35,080 nucleotides of DNA, taken from the NCBI GenBank assembly GCA_024638445.1, contig JAHEKH010000018.1:1-35080 (forward strand). Direction: 5' to 3'. Positions 1 to 13,121 of the stretch are shown here, piece by piece (position 1 is the first letter of the stretch; every line of letters begins with the position of its first letter). This stretch comes from Gammaproteobacteria bacterium (GTDB taxonomy: Bacteria > Pseudomonadota > Gammaproteobacteria > Steroidobacterales > JABDKV01). The notes below the pieces were generated by a model. The model was not told the origin of the DNA. It did no database searches and saw only the letters and a program-made list of their open reading frames with translations. A program made the position numbers and the translations under genes.

Positions 1-390
1 TGGGTATTGCGCGACGACGTGCTGCAGCGTATTGCCCACCAGCTGCCCCGCGACGAAAACCAGCTCTCGCAGGTCAAAGGGCTGCCAAAACCCGTCCTGC
101 GGCGCCAGGCAAAAACGCTTTTGGACCTGATCCGGGAGGCCAGGGCCTGCGAGGATGCGCCACCGCCGCTCCCCGAACAGCTCAGCAACGAACAACGCAA
201 GCTGGCCAGCCTGATGATGGAAACGGTGAGGGAGACGGCTGCCGAACGGGAGATCAGCGCGTCCACGCTGGCAACCCGGCGTGACGTCAACACGATTGTC
301 CGTGGCGGAGAGGCGCTACCCCTGACCGGCTGGCGTGCCGAGGTTATCGGCTCGAAGCTGGAGTCGCTTAACGGCGGTCGCCAGGGCTGA
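1..390 (+). CDS. rnd: Ribonuclease D, C-terminal fragment (5' end outside window)
   Basis: The reading frame is open from base 1 to the TGA at 388-390. The TTG at 7 used by the ORF track is only an internal codon. The visible ~129 residues match the end of RNase D: a W-x-L-R-D helix start, then a short HRDC-like helical repeat around KGLPKPVLRRQ, and a second C-terminal helical domain. RNase D is a 3'-5' exoribonuclease that trims tRNA 3' ends. The DEDD catalytic domain would lie upstream and is not visible, so activity cannot be judged. The gene is convergent with adk, with only about 93 bp between the stops. Identification rests on the HRDC-like pattern and is moderately sure. Confidence 0.75.
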   Translation, partial: WVLRDDVLQRIAHQLPRDENQLSQVKGLPKPVLRRQAKTLLDLIREARACEDAPPPLPEQLSNEQRKLASLMMETVRETAAEREISASTLATRRDVNTIVRGGEALPLTGWRAEVIGSKLESLNGGRQG

Positions 391-414
391 ATCCGGCGTC
401 GAGCCCGCGCGCTG

Positions 415-445
415 ACAATCGCGGCTGGAAGCCGCTCCTGCGAGT
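415..445. repeat. REP-like extragenic palindrome
   Basis: GCGGCT-GGA-AGCCGC (421-435) forms a short hairpin flanked by TCGCGGCT and CTCCTGCGA. Read on the minus strand it gives CAGGAGCGGCTTCCAGCCGCG, which resembles the 'GGAGCGGCTTCAGCCGCG' type of interspersed extragenic repeat common in gammaproteobacteria. It sits between the convergent stops of rnd and adk, a typical place for such repeats. No T-run follows it, so it is not a classical terminator. Confidence 0.45.
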
Positions 446-483
446 CGCCTCGTTAGCGGACCAGGCTGGCCTGGGCCTGACCG

Positions 484-1911
484 TTATCGGCGGGAGCGAC
501 GTTTAGCGGCCTTCTTACGCCCCGCCTTTTTGGCGGCACGCTTCTTTGCCGGCTTCTTCTTCGCTACCTTCTTCTTCGCAACCTTCTTGCGAGCCGGCTT
601 TTTCCTTACAGCCGTCTTGCGTTTTGCGGTTTTCTTCTTCGCGGTTTTCTTACGTGTTACCTTTTTCTTTCGACCCGTCGTCTTCCTGGAAGCCTTCTTC
701 TTCGTCGCCTTCTTTTTGGCGGTCTTACGCCGCGTCGTCTTTTTCGCGGCTTTCTTCTTCGAAGCCTTCTTCTTCGTCGCTTTTTTCTTGCGCGTTGTTT
801 TCTTTGCCTTCTTGCTGGCTACCTTTTTCCTGGCGACCTTCTTCCGGGACGCCTTTTCCCGCGTAGCCTTCTTGCGCGAAGTCTTCTTCTTCGCGACTTT
901 TTTCTTCGCTGTTTTCTTTTTGGCTGCCTTCTTCCGGCTCACTTTTTTCTTCGTGGCCTTCTTCTTGGCGGCTTTTTTCTTCGCGACCTTCTTTTTCGCG
1001 ACCTTCTTTTTCGCGACTTTCTTTTTCGAAGCTTTCTTTTTCGCGACCTTCTTGCTGGCCGCTTTTTTCCTGGCTACCTTCTTGGTCGTCTTTTTCGCGG
1101 CCGGTTTTTTCTTTGATTTAGCTGCCTTCTTCTCTGCGGCGGCACGAGCCTTGCTTGCCTCTTCCTCGGCTTTCTCCTGCTCCGCCTTGGCACGTGCGGC
1201 GGCTTCGGCCGCGGCCTTCTGCTCGGCGGCCTTGCGAATCTGGGCCCGGCGACGGCGCTGGTTTCGCAGCGGCTTGACGACTTCGAGGATGCGTTTGAAG
1301 ACATCCTTCGGAGAGCCTACCGCGTCGACCCGGACCAGGAGGCCGTTGAATTCGTAGTAGGCAATGACCGGGCGGGTATGGCTCTCGTAGACCTTGAGCC
1401 GGTTGTTGATCGTGTCTTCGTTGTCGTCGGCCCGATGCTTCAGGCGGCCACCACAGCTATCGCACCGGTCTTCCAGGGAAGCCGGCGAGGTGAAAATATT
1501 GAAGACTTCGCCGCAGCTGGAGCAGGTCCGCCGACCCGTCAGGCGCTGCATCAGCGATTCGTAGTCGACCTCCATGAGCAGGGCACCATCGAGGGGTACG
1601 TCCAGCTCGTCGAGGACTTCGTCCAGCGCCTGGGCCTGGGAGATATTGCGAGGGAATCCGTCGAGAATGAAGCCCTTGGCCGCGTCTTTCTCGGCCAGGC
1701 GCTCGCGAATGATGCCCAGTACGATCTCGTCGGATACGAGGTTACCGGCATCCATGGCGTCACGCGCCAGGACCCCGTAGGTCGTCTCGGCCTCGACCGC
1801 CTCACGGAGGAGATCGCCGGTGGAGATCTGTGGAACCCCGAACTTGGTGACCAGCATCCTGGCCTGAGTGCCTTTGCCCGATCCGGGCGCCCCCAACAAT
1901 ACGAGCCGCAT
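484..1911 (-). CDS. adk: Adenylate kinase with zinc-type LID and long histone-H1-like Lys/Ala C-terminal tail
   Basis: Adenylate kinase interconverts ATP + AMP and 2 ADP. Residues 1-~217 are a complete kinase: P-loop GAPGSGKGT near residue 8, NMP-binding STGDLLR near 30, LDGFPR near 84, and a LID with cysteines at 130, 133, 150 and 153. That C-x2-C-x16-C-x2-C pattern is the zinc-binding LID known from Bacillus-type enzymes; E. coli Adk lacks it. Instead of stopping near residue 215, the frame continues through an Ala/Glu/Lys-rich helical stretch (~217-262). About 210 residues of KKxA/KKKxAK repeats follow, ending in RRSRR, as in AlgP or histone H1-like proteins. No stop or frame change separates the parts. 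The start has a strong GAGGAGG ribosome site. The gene is divergent from pfp. The tail could bind nucleic acid or polyanions; that is inference. Confidence 0.93.
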   Translation of the reverse strand: MRLVLLGAPGSGKGTQARMLVTKFGVPQISTGDLLREAVEAETTYGVLARDAMDAGNLVSDEIVLGIIRERLAEKDAAKGFILDGFPRNISQAQALDEVLDELDVPLDGALLMEVDYESLMQRLTGRRTCSSCGEVFNIFTSPASLEDRCDSCGGRLKHRADDNEDTINNRLKVYESHTRPVIAYYEFNGLLVRVDAVGSPKDVFKRILEVVKPLRNQRRRRAQIRKAAEQKAAAEAAARAKAEQEKAEEEASKARAAAEKKAAKSKKKPAAKKTTKKVARKKAASKKVAKKKASKKKVAKKKVAKKKVAKKKAAKKKATKKKVSRKKAAKKKTAKKKVAKKKTSRKKATREKASRKKVARKKVASKKAKKTTRKKKATKKKASKKKAAKKTTRRKTAKKKATKKKASRKTTGRKKKVTRKKTAKKKTAKRKTAVRKKPARKKVAKKKVAKKKPAKKRAAKKAGRKKAAKRRSRR

Positions 1912-1965
1912 GTGCGCCCCTCCTCGCCTCTGAAATGGCCGGCGCGCCGGCGCCGGAGCGCGGTA

Positions 1966-1994
1966 AAGCTACAGGGTGCCCGGCGCCTCGTCAA
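1966..1994 (-). promoter_or_regulatory. Candidate sigma70-type promoter for adk
   Basis: On the minus strand TTGACG (1994-1989) is followed after 17 bp by TAGCTT (1971-1966). The -35 box is good and the -10 box is weak. It lies about 55 bp upstream of the adk start, inside the 154-bp divergent region shared with pfp. Confidence 0.4.
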
Positions 1995-1998
1995 ACCG

Positions 1999-2027
1999 GT
2001 GAACGCTCAGCCGCTTTCCGCTATGCT
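1999..2027 (+). promoter_or_regulatory. Candidate promoter for pfp
   Basis: GTGAAC (1999-2004), a 17-bp spacer and TATGCT (2022-2027) could be a weak sigma70-like promoter about 40 bp before the pfp start. Only three of six -35 and four of six -10 positions match consensus, so this is tentative. Confidence 0.25.
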
Positions 2028-2065
2028 CATGCGGCGCCGGAAATGATGAACCAGATGGGGGCCCA

Positions 2066-3328
2066 ATGGCTGCAAGAAACCTTTTCTACGCCCAGAGCGG
2101 CGGTGTCACGTCCGTAATCAACGCCACCGCATGTGCGGTCATCGAAACGGCGCGGAAGCACAAAAACAAGATAAATAAGGTCTATGCCGGCCGCGACGGC
2201 ATCATCGGCGCGCTGACCGAAGACCTGATCGATACCAGCAAGGACAGCCGTCATGCGATCGCCGCACTGCGGCATACCCCGGGCGGTGCCTTCGGTTCAT
2301 GCCGCTACAAGCTCAAGGGTCTCGACGAGAACAAGGCCCAGTACGAACGGCTGATCGAGGTCTTCGCTGCGCACGATATTGGTTATTTTTTGTACAACGG
2401 CGGCGGCGATTCGATGGACACCGCCCACAAGGTCTCGCAGATCGGCCAGCGCCTCGGTCATCCGATTACCTGCGTCGGCGTCCCGAAGACGGTCGACAAC
2501 GACCTGCCGCTGACCGACTGCTGCCCGGGTTTCGGCTCGGTAGCCAAGTATGTTGCCGTTTCCACCCGTGAGGCCGCGCTGGACGTATTATCGATGTCCC
2601 GGACTTCCACCAAGGTATTCGTGCTCGAGGTCATGGGCCGTCATGCCGGCTGGATTGCTGCTGCGGGCGGTCTGGCCGGTGAAAAAGCCGGCGATCCGCC
2701 GCACATCATCCTCTTCCCCGAGGTGCCGTTCGACCGTGCAGCCTTCATGAAAAAGGTCAAGGCGACGGTCGAAAAATACACGTATTGCGTGGTGGTGGCC
2801 TCCGAGGGCGTGCGTGGCGAAGACGGCCGCTTCCTGGCTGACGCGGGCACGGTGGACGCCTTCGGTCATGCCCAGCTCGGCGGGGTCGCCCCGGTGGTGG
2901 CGCAAATGGTCAAGGACGAGCACGGCTACAAGTATCACTACGCGGTTGCCGATTACCTGCAGCGTTCGGCCCGCCACATCGCCTCCAGGGTGGACGTCGA
3001 CCAGGCCTACGCGGTTGGCAAGGCCGCGGTCGAACTGGCGGTACGCGGCGAGAACGCGGTCATGCCGATTATCAGGCGCACCTCGGACAAGCCCTATCGC
3101 TGGAAAATCGATACGGCGAAGCTGTCAAAGGTCGCCAACGTCGAAAAGAAGATGCCGCGCAGCTATATCACCCGGGACGGCTTCGGGATTACCGCCCGCT
3201 GCCGGCGTTACCTCGCGCCGCTCATCCGCGGTGAGGACTACCCGCCCTACCGCGACGGTCTGCCAAAATTCGTCACGCTCAAAAACAAGGCCGTGCCGAA
3301 GAAGCTCAAGACGCCCTTCGAGCTGTAA
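2066..3328 (+). CDS. pfp: Pyrophosphate-dependent 6-phosphofructokinase
   Basis: The 420-residue protein belongs to the phosphofructokinase family, which phosphorylates fructose 6-phosphate, here most likely reversibly and with PPi. The donor-site motif is NGGGDSMDT (residues 111-119). The Asp at 115 occupies the place where ATP enzymes have Gly. PKTVDND (140-146) carries the Lys typical of PPi enzymes. MGRHAGW near 190 is the substrate-binding segment. The enzyme would allow glycolytic and gluconeogenic flux without ATP and would draw on the same PPi pool as the pyrophosphatase pump 2 kb downstream. It is transcribed away from adk. An 11-bp perfect hairpin just after the stop may end the transcript. 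Family assignment is firm; PPi specificity is inferred from residues. Confidence 0.92.
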   Translation: MAARNLFYAQSGGVTSVINATACAVIETARKHKNKINKVYAGRDGIIGALTEDLIDTSKDSRHAIAALRHTPGGAFGSCRYKLKGLDENKAQYERLIEVFAAHDIGYFLYNGGGDSMDTAHKVSQIGQRLGHPITCVGVPKTVDNDLPLTDCCPGFGSVAKYVAVSTREAALDVLSMSRTSTKVFVLEVMGRHAGWIAAAGGLAGEKAGDPPHIILFPEVPFDRAAFMKKVKATVEKYTYCVVVASEGVRGEDGRFLADAGTVDAFGHAQLGGVAPVVAQMVKDEHGYKYHYAVADYLQRSARHIASRVDVDQAYAVGKAAVELAVRGENAVMPIIRRTSDKPYRWKIDTAKLSKVANVEKKMPRSYITRDGFGITARCRRYLAPLIRGEDYPPYRDGLPKFVTLKNKAVPKKLKTPFEL

Positions 3329-3331
3329 AGC

Positions 3332-3357
3332 GGGTTCCGGCCTGCGGGCCGGAACCC
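3332..3357 (+). terminator. Hairpin after pfp, probable terminator
   Basis: GGGTTCCGGCC-TGCG-GGCCGGAACCC is a perfect 11-bp stem with a 4-base loop, starting 4 bases after the pfp stop. The T-run downstream is short (TTTT at 3365-3368) and separated by several bases, so intrinsic termination may be incomplete. Two more small hairpins follow: GGGGG-TTT-CCCCC (3382-3394) and TGGTCCC-ATCAC-GGGACCA (3424-3442). Confidence 0.55.
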
Positions 3358-3494
3358 TGAAGGGTTTTCCTCCCCACCTGGGGGGGTTTCCCCCATTCTG
3401 CCGCTTCGCTGCGGGCGCGATCATGGTCCCATCACGGGACCAGGGCTGACCGTGCCGCGACAGGGGTCGCCGCGCGCTATGCCGGAGCAGAAGC

Positions 3495-5306
3495 ATGAAG
3501 ACATTCCACACCGCCATAGCAATCGGACTGGCCCTGGTGGCCGGCGCCGCGTTTGCCAGTAAGCCCGCCGACCGGGTGCTCGCCTGGCAGGACAAGGTCG
3601 ATGCCTCTGTCATCACGCAGGCCACGGCGCTCGGCGAGGCCGAGTTTCTGGTTTACCTCGCCGACCAGGCCGATGTCAGCGCCGCGGACGCTCTGCGCAC
3701 CAAGGCAGAAAAAGGTGCTTACGTTTACCAGACGCTGAAAGCGAAGGCCGATACCACCCAGGTTGGCGTCCTGCAGGAGCTGACGACGCGGGGACTCGAC
3801 TACGAGTCGTTCTACATCGTCAACGTTGTGTGGGCCAAAGGCGGCCTTGCTGACATCCAGGCGCTGGCCGAACGGGCCGACGTTGCACACCTCTACGCCA
3901 GCGGCTTTGGCCAGATCGCCAACCCGATCGTCGAAAGTGCAAACGCACCGGATCGCAAGAACGCGACCCGTGCGCCCGAAGGCAACCTGGTCAACGTCAA
4001 CGCCGACGACGTGTGGCTGCTCGGCTACGAGGGCCAGGGTGTCGTCGTCGGCAGTGCCGACACCGGCGTCAACTGGCGCCACGAGACGCTGCTCAACCAG
4101 TACCGCGGCTGGAACGCGATCGACCAGGTCGCCACCCACGACTACAACTGGTTTGTCGGCGGCGACCCCAACCCCGCAGCCTGCCCGAACGAGGCGACCG
4201 AACCCTGCGACGACGATATTTACCTGGCCAGCGGTCACGGCACCCACACGACCGGCACGATGGTCGGTGACGACGGTGGATCCAACCTCACCGGTATGGC
4301 ACCGAAGGCGCAATGGATGGCCTGCCGTAATCTCGATTCCGGTGTAGGCCATGTTCCGTCCTACCTCAACTGCATGGAGTTCATGCTGGCGCCGACCGAC
4401 CTGGCCGGCAATAACCCCGATCCGTCGATGGCGCCGGATATCGTCAACAACTCCTGGGGCTGTATCGAGGCCTGCCCGCCGCCGGTGCTGAAAGAACAGC
4501 TCGAAAACTCCGTGGCGGCCGGTATCTTTTACGCCGTTTCCGCCGGTAACGATGGCGACACCTGCAGCTCGCTGGCGTTTCCTCTGGCCATCTACGAAAA
4601 AGCCTTCTCGGTTGGTGCGACTGACCACCGGACAGATACCATCGTCGGATTTTCCAGCCGCGGTCCGGTTGTCGCCGATGTCCCGAACCCGGCACGGGTC
4701 GGTCCCGATATTTCGGCGCCGGGTTACCGCATCCGTGCGGCCAATCGCGGCGGCCCCGCGGCCATAACCACCGACTACAGCACGCTCAGCGGCACCAGCA
4801 TGGCCGGACCGCACGTGGCCGGACTGGCGGCGCTGATCATCTCGGCCAACCCCGACCTGCGTGGCCAGGTGGCGATCATCGAAGAAATCATTCAGGACAC
4901 GGCTGTGGCCAAGTTCACCAATGAGGGCTGTGGCGATGACACTCCCACCAGCCGGCCGAACAACGCCTACGGCTGGGGCCGCATCGACGCGCTGGCCGCC
5001 GTAAACCGGGCGACCGACGACAGTGACGTCGACGGTGTAGCCGACGTGCTGGACAACTGCACCGACGTGGTCAACGCCTCCCAGTGCGACACCGATGGCG
5101 ACGGCTACGGCAATCACTGCGACGCCGACTTCGACAACAACAACATTGTCAATTCGCTGGATCTCAGCGAGTTCCGGGCCAACTTCGGCGCAACGGGCGA
5201 GACCGAATACGATCTCAACTGCGACAACATCGTGAACAGCTTTGACACCACGCTGCTGCGCGGCATGTTTGGCCAGGGGCCGGGACCCAGCGAAGTCGCC
5301 AACTAG
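3495..5306 (+). CDS. Secreted S8 (subtilisin-family) serine peptidase with calcium-repeat and dockerin-like C-terminus
   Basis: The 603-residue protein begins with a Sec signal peptide (about residues 1-21, ending AAFA). A propeptide-like region follows (about 22-150). The subtilase domain has catalytic Asp189 in ADTG, His248 in GHGTH and Ser435 in GTSMAGPH, and an oxyanion-type Asn in SAGNDGD. All catalytic residues are present, so it should be active outside the cytoplasm. The C-terminus (from about 510) has DxDxDG-type acidic repeats resembling thrombospondin type 3 repeats. Two dockerin-like segments follow, DFDNNNIVNSLDL near 545 and DLNCDNIVNSFDT near 573. The protein ends in a Gly-Pro-rich GQGPGPS segment. 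These likely bind calcium and may mediate attachment. The gene stands alone between terminators and is not obviously linked in function to pfp or hppA. The substrate is unknown. Confidence 0.9.
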   Translation: MKTFHTAIAIGLALVAGAAFASKPADRVLAWQDKVDASVITQATALGEAEFLVYLADQADVSAADALRTKAEKGAYVYQTLKAKADTTQVGVLQELTTRGLDYESFYIVNVVWAKGGLADIQALAERADVAHLYASGFGQIANPIVESANAPDRKNATRAPEGNLVNVNADDVWLLGYEGQGVVVGSADTGVNWRHETLLNQYRGWNAIDQVATHDYNWFVGGDPNPAACPNEATEPCDDDIYLASGHGTHTTGTMVGDDGGSNLTGMAPKAQWMACRNLDSGVGHVPSYLNCMEFMLAPTDLAGNNPDPSMAPDIVNNSWGCIEACPPPVLKEQLENSVAAGIFYAVSAGNDGDTCSSLAFPLAIYEKAFSVGATDHRTDTIVGFSSRGPVVADVPNPARVGPDISAPGYRIRAANRGGPAAITTDYSTLSGTSMAGPHVAGLAALIISANPDLRGQVAIIEEIIQDTAVAKFTNEGCGDDTPTSRPNNAYGWGRIDALAAVNRATDDSDVDGVADVLDNCTDVVNASQCDTDGDGYGNHCDADFDNNNIVNSLDLSEFRANFGATGETEYDLNCDNIVNSFDTTLLRGMFGQGPGPSEVAN

Positions 5307-5323
5307 AACCGAAAGCGGATAAG

Positions 5324-5355
5324 AAAAAAGCCAGGGCAGAGGCCCTGGCTTTTTT
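5324..5355. terminator. Bidirectional intrinsic terminator
   Basis: GCCAGGGC-AGAG-GCCCTGGC is a perfect stem (5330-5337 / 5342-5349). An A-run lies on the left and seven T on the right, so it can terminate both the peptidase gene (+) and hppA (-), whose stops flank it. Confidence 0.92.
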
Positions 5356-5376
5356 TGTGGCCGTTGCGAGCCGGTG

Positions 5377-7389
<2,013 letters not shown>

Positions 7390-7663
7390 TGATTAAACCC
7401 CATGACCGGACGCAGCCAGATCCGCTGTCCGCCTTTTGTTGGTTGATCGGGCGCGGCAATCGAATCGCGCCGGCGATGCCGCCGCGATACCCCATTTTTC
7501 ACCGCTTCAGGCCCGCGAGGGCCCGCCCATGCACAGGCGCGGTATTCTAAGCACGCGCCCGCTCTATCGCAATGCGCAACAGCGCCATACCAATGATTTT
7601 TTTGGCTGAAACAGCAGAAAACGGCCCTGCGGGACAGCCTGGAACCGGCCTGGAGGAGTTATG

Positions 7664-11850
<4,187 letters not shown>

Positions 11851-11938
11851 CTATCCTTCCAGGAATGATTGGCGGGCACAGGCGGCCAGGGCAGCGGCGG
11901 GCCCCCTTCCACCGGCACCGGTTATGTTGAAGCAGCTT

Positions 11939-11944
11939 ATTATA
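11939..11944 (-). promoter_or_regulatory. Candidate -10 box for thiC in the divergent thiC/pcm-like region
   Basis: The minus strand reads GGTTATAATAAGC, giving a perfect TATAAT about 88 bp before the thiC start. No good -35 hexamer is seen 16-18 bp upstream. The same AT-rich island reads TATTAT on the plus strand and could also serve the divergent methyltransferase gene. Confidence 0.35.
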
Positions 11945-12043
11945 ACCGGGTCGCCACGGCGACAGCGTTTCACATAAGTCCGGCTTGTCAGCCACAATCA
12001 AACTGGTAACCTTCCCGGGCCCCGGCCTATTGAAGAGAAGACG

Positions 12044-12694
12044 ATGGACGTCCAGCACGCGCGCGAGCAGATGATCGACCAGCAGGTCCGCACCTGGGAG
12101 GTGCTCGACAACCGGGTGCTGAAGGCGCTTGCCGGTACCCCGCGGGAACGCTTCGTACCCGAGGAATTCCGTCAGCTGGCATTCGCCGACACGCCGATCC
12201 GGCTGCCGCTGGGGCAACAGATGATGACGCCGAGTGTCGAGGGCCGGATGCTGCAGGCAGTGTCGGTCAGTCCGGGCGACAATGCACTGGATATCGGCAC
12301 CGGCAGCGGGTTTTCAGCCGCCTGCCTGGCAGCTCTCGGTGCACGTGTGACCAGCATTGACCTGCACACGGAACTGGTCGAACGCGCATCCGCCATCCAC
12401 GCGGAACTGGGGATCGGCGCGATAACCTGCAACGTTGCCGATGCCGCGGAACTCGAAGAGCCTGACAAATACGACGTTATTGCGGTCACCGGCTCAATCC
12501 CGGTCCTGGACGAGCGGTTTTCCCGGGCTTTGCGGCCGGGCGGACGACTGTTCCTGGTGGTCGGCACCGAACCGGTCATGGAAGCCGTCCTCATCACGCG
12601 CACCGGTACCGACACCTGGCTGAGCGAAAGCCTTTTCGAAACCGTCCTGCCGCCCCTGGAGCACTTCAGCCGCCCTTCCGGCTTCGAGTTCTGA
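12044..12694 (+). CDS. Diverged protein-L-isoaspartate O-methyltransferase-like protein
   Basis: The 216-residue SAM-dependent methyltransferase has the Pcm overall pattern: an N-terminal helical part with TPRERFVP, LPLGQ, then motif I as DIGTGSGFSAACLA near residue 80. The family's catalytic pre-motif, normally Q-T-I-S-x-P, reads QMMTPSV here. The usual GDGWxG segment and the C-terminal RFVPL are also changed. It is therefore probably a paralogous branch, and repair of isoaspartyl residues should not be assumed. It lies immediately before the rhodanese gene (1 base between stop and GTG) and 0.4 kb before the tolC-like gene. From memory, Pseudomonas and Xanthomonas genomes have a similar neighbourhood. 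Confidence 0.75.
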   Translation: MDVQHAREQMIDQQVRTWEVLDNRVLKALAGTPRERFVPEEFRQLAFADTPIRLPLGQQMMTPSVEGRMLQAVSVSPGDNALDIGTGSGFSAACLAALGARVTSIDLHTELVERASAIHAELGIGAITCNVADAAELEEPDKYDVIAVTGSIPVLDERFSRALRPGGRLFLVVGTEPVMEAVLITRTGTDTWLSESLFETVLPPLEHFSRPSGFEF

Positions 12695-12695
12695 A

Positions 12696-13019
12696 GTGAA
12701 CGAGATGACCGTCGAGGAGCTTGCCAGCCGATTGCCTGAAGGCTCGGTCTGCCTGTTAGACGTCCGCGAGCCCTGGGAACTGGAAACGGCGCGGATAGAC
12801 GGCGTGCTGGCGATCCCGATGAACGATGTACCGGAACGCCTCGACGAGCTGCAGACCGCCAGAGACGGCCGCGACCTGGTGGTGATGTGTCACAGCGGCG
12901 CCCGCAGCGGCATCATCGTACGTTTTCTGAACCAGGAAGGCTTCGATGCTGTCTTCAACCTGGTAGGCGGCATCGATGCCTGGTCGAAGCATATCGACCC
13001 CTCGGTCCCGGTTTATTGA
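12696..13019 (+). CDS. Single-domain rhodanese-like protein
   Basis: The protein has 107 residues if the GTG at 12696 is used, or 104 from the ATG at 12705. Neither has a good ribosome site, and the stop of the methyltransferase gene abuts the GTG, which suggests coupling. The fold markers are LLDVREPWELE near the N-terminus and the active-site loop C-HSGARS, whose Cys would carry the persulfide. It is a small cytoplasmic sulfur-transfer domain similar in size to GlpE. The physiological acceptor is unknown. It probably shares a transcript with the Pcm-like gene; tolC follows after 93 bp with its own possible promoter. Confidence 0.88.
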   Translation: MNEMTVEELASRLPEGSVCLLDVREPWELETARIDGVLAIPMNDVPERLDELQTARDGRDLVVMCHSGARSGIIVRFLNQEGFDAVFNLVGGIDAWSKHIDPSVPVY

Positions 13020-13064
13020 GCGCAAACAGACAATCTGCTATCCAGCCGCGAACCAAGCTGTTAT

Positions 13065-13090
13065 AGTTAGCTATATCACTAAATCACTAA
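13065..13090 (+). promoter_or_regulatory. AT-rich tolC upstream region with tandem octamer
   Basis: The 93-bp gap before tolC contains TATAGT and TAATAT, possible -10 boxes. It also has a perfect direct repeat ATCACTAA ATCACTAA at 13075-13082 and 13083-13090. The repeat starts about 35-45 bp before the tolC start, where an operator could sit. No regulator can be named. Confidence 0.3.
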
Positions 13091-13121
13091 TATTGCATCG
13101 CATCAATCGAGGATGGCCCAA

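Noticed and set aside
530-1357. Plus-strand ORF of 275 aa, Phe-rich
   Set aside because: It is the antisense of the Adk Lys/Ala tail; AAG/AAA codons read backwards give CTT/TTC. It has no ribosome site and no family resemblance.
2014-2275. Minus-strand ORF overlapping the pfp start
   Set aside because: Antisense to conserved Pfp codons and to the promoter region; no support.
3477-5117. Minus-strand ORF of 546 aa across the S8 peptidase
   Set aside because: A shadow frame in GC-rich DNA. The plus-strand frame has a signal peptide and all catalytic motifs; the antisense product resembles nothing.
11851-12043. TPP riboswitch before thiC
   Set aside because: No CTGAGA core or matching helices could be found by eye; a covariance search would decide.
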